Of a stretch of DNA of 64,000 bases, positions 62,674-64,000 are shown in pieces. The notes under the pieces were generated by a model. The model had not been told where the DNA came from, made no database searches, and was given only the letters and a program-made list of their open reading frames with translations. This DNA is from Nodularia sp. NIES-3585 (GTDB taxonomy: Bacteria; Cyanobacteriota; Cyanobacteriia; Cyanobacteriales; Nostocaceae): positions 1,682,711 through 1,746,710 of the forward strand of contig NZ_BDUB01000001.1 in NCBI RefSeq assembly GCF_002218065.1, written 5' to 3'. Both the position numbers and the translations under genes were made by a program. Numbering within the stretch: position 1 is the first letter of the stretch; each line of letters begins with the position of its first letter.

Positions 62674-63456
62674 TCAATCTTCAGGAGTAGATGAAAATTC
62701 TAAGTGATAGCGATATAGGGCAACTGGACGAGAAGCTGCGGCAAAGTAATCTGGGTCTTGAGGTGAAAGATAAACAGCAGTTACTTGGTCTGCCTCAATT
62801 GCTGGATTAGATGTAGAAAGTTTATGGTATGCGGTAGTAGATTCTACTGCATTGAAATAGGGACGCGAACCGCCTTTAAATATTTGTTGAAATACTTCTG
62901 AGGTGATGAAATTTGCTTTTGAGGTAGTTTCGATAGCGCGTGCAGTCACAATAGAAACTAATTGCCGTTCGCCACGTAAACGGGTAATTTGTCTATTAGG
63001 TGAATCTGGATCTACTTTGGTTGATAATACAGCTTCATCACCTAAATAAGCCCTGGCTAAATTCAAACTATTGAAAGCTCTATCTGCTACTAAAATTGAT
63101 GATTTAGCTATTTTTGGAATGAGTTTCAACCCAGTAATAGGAGGTTTTTCTTCAATAAAACGAACTACGAAACTCACTGGTTGATTAAGTTGTTGGCGAT
63201 TCGATTCAAATCCAGGGGTAACAATATCCGGTGCTAAAGGTGCAACTAAATCTACTAATGTACTTGTAACCTCCCATGAACCAGCAAACCAATCAGGATA
63301 AACTAAATCGCCCTCAGCCCGTTTTACGGAAGTGAGTTGTTCCCATTGGGGAAAATTTGCTAGGCGTTCTGCTAATTCTCCAGCTTGTGCTTTTCCATTT
63401 ACTAGGAACAATATAAGTATTAAGAAAAAAATCCCTATTCCTCTGATCCAAAACAT
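62674..63456 (-). CDS. Conserved cyanobacterial protein, exported (DUF6816-like)
   Basis: 260 residues. The N-terminal hydrophobic segment (about 1-25, FWIRGIGIFFLILILFLVNG, then AQA) suggests export to the thylakoid lumen or periplasm. The core has LVYPDWFAGSWEVTSTLVDL, DIVTPGFESNRQQL and FIEEKPPITGLKLIP, which I associate with a conserved cyanobacterial/plastid family of unknown function. The ATG 63456 was chosen over the GTG at 63486 since it begins the signal segment. Confidence 0.7.
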   Translation of the reverse strand: MFWIRGIGIFFLILILFLVNGKAQAGELAERLANFPQWEQLTSVKRAEGDLVYPDWFAGSWEVTSTLVDLVAPLAPDIVTPGFESNRQQLNQPVSFVVRFIEEKPPITGLKLIPKIAKSSILVADRAFNSLNLARAYLGDEAVLSTKVDPDSPNRQITRLRGERQLVSIVTARAIETTSKANFITSEVFQQIFKGGSRPYFNAVESTTAYHKLSTSNPAIEADQVTAVYLSPQDPDYFAAASRPVALYRYHLEFSSTPED

Positions 63457-63551
63457 AAAATTACTGTTTAAGCTTGTCCATAACACAAATTGTGACAGAT
63501 ATGCCTATTGAATAATAGGGAAATTCATAAACTGAGGCAAGCGATCATCGC

Positions 63552-63959
63552 TCACATGGTTTCAATGGGTACAGGTTGCCAAACTTCCCCATACTGTTGC
63601 CGTAAATTTTGCCAAGCTTCCACTTGTCCAGGTTCATATTCTCCGGGTTTACCCCATTGCAAAAATAAGCTTAAAGCCACTTCTTGTTGTTCATCTAAAA
63701 ACCGAATTGCATAAGTGGTAAAGTTACCTCGTTTCGCTTCACCTGTTTCAAATTTCACTTGAGTAATTTTATCCATATTAAAGTGAAACTCAAAGCCTTC
63801 AGTGTGCATATTTGCATATTTACCTTTAAGCAATTCGGCATAAAATAGCTTTTCTATTTTGCCGCGAGCTTCTAATACAGCCGCACTGCTAGTCACAATA
63901 ATGCGTAAAGTTCCTAAGTTTTCACAAGCTTCTAAAAAGTCTTTCAAATTGTTATTCAT
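63552..63959 (-). CDS. ChuX/HutX-like haem-handling protein
   Basis: A 135-residue soluble protein. The recognisable body is FLEACENLGTLRIIVTSSAA, ARGKIEKLFYAELLKGKYAN and FEFHFNMDKITQVKFETGEA, matching the ChuX/HutX-like family in cyanobacteria. Members bind haem-like molecules in haem transport or storage. The function in this organism is inferred. It lies 96 bp upstream of the exported DUF6816-like gene on the same strand, so an operon is possible. Confidence 0.8.
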   Translation of the reverse strand: MNNNLKDFLEACENLGTLRIIVTSSAAVLEARGKIEKLFYAELLKGKYANMHTEGFEFHFNMDKITQVKFETGEAKRGNFTTYAIRFLDEQQEVALSLFLQWGKPGEYEPGQVEAWQNLRQQYGEVWQPVPIETM

Positions 63960-64000
63960 AATTTTTTTTTGTTTACTTATAGCCAGGAATTACGCAAAGT

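Overview
The window is a chromosomal piece of a filamentous, Nostocales-type cyanobacterium (Nostoc/Anabaena relatives). The evidence is the high density of the HIP1 octamer GCGATCGC, arrays of 7-bp short tandem repeats, separate homologues of the two halves of the orange carotenoid protein (HCP and CTDH), a bis-histidyl GlbN-type haemoglobin, a high-light-inducible protein, a SigA-type principal sigma factor, and many genes best known from cyanobacteria (DUF4330, DUF3288, ChuX-like, FecCD/FecE).

Layout. 1-6.7 kb: DUF2470 fragment, metallophosphatase, M48 protease, DUF4330 protein, alpha/beta hydrolase, FtsE-like ATPase and a WecG/TagA glycosyltransferase. 6.8-8.2 kb: a solo TnpB element. 8.4-11.8 kb: a signalling cluster (NarL-type regulator, receiver-GAF-PP2C phosphatase, RsbW-like kinase, truncated Crp/Fnr). 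12.0-16.2 kb: an Fnr-like palindrome, glbN, CTDH, queG, a HAD phosphatase, a disordered acidic protein and HCP.

16.3-30.8 kb is the accessory core. A TolC-HlyD-permease-ATPase efflux operon reads leftwards, but about 8 kb lies between its permease and ATPase. That stretch holds a TPR-CHAT protease gene with one in-frame stop, two small partner genes (a helical protein and a two-helix membrane protein) and a tandem pair of Rpn-type PD-(D/E)XK nucleases. A second ATPase/permease pair of the same family sits beside the operon as pseudogenes, one of them carrying a 24-bp small dispersed repeat.

30.8-49.4 kb: CrtISO-like oxidoreductase, MCE/Mla-type lipid transporter genes, DUF3288, clpC, a DoxX remnant, P-type H+-ATPase, comB, a BlaI/M56 pair, a TPR lipid/secreted-type protein, CheY-like regulator, type IIA topoisomerase A subunit and an HLIP. 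49.5-64 kb: sigA with a 1.8-kb upstream gap, a fasciclin lipoprotein, a sugar ABC permease, a GIY-YIG protein, a siderophore/haem ABC ATPase and permease, a decayed IS4-family element lying between a truncated tRNA-Ser and a truncated sigma factor, tRNA-Thr, tRNA-Tyr, an ABC exporter, a lumenal-type protein and a ChuX-like protein.

The most novel candidate is the CHAT protease / two-helix membrane protein operon. Also notable are the linked HCP and CTDH genes, the TnpB with a displaced RuvC glutamate, and a rich set of small repeats: heptamers, palindromes downstream of genes, and nested inverted repeats.
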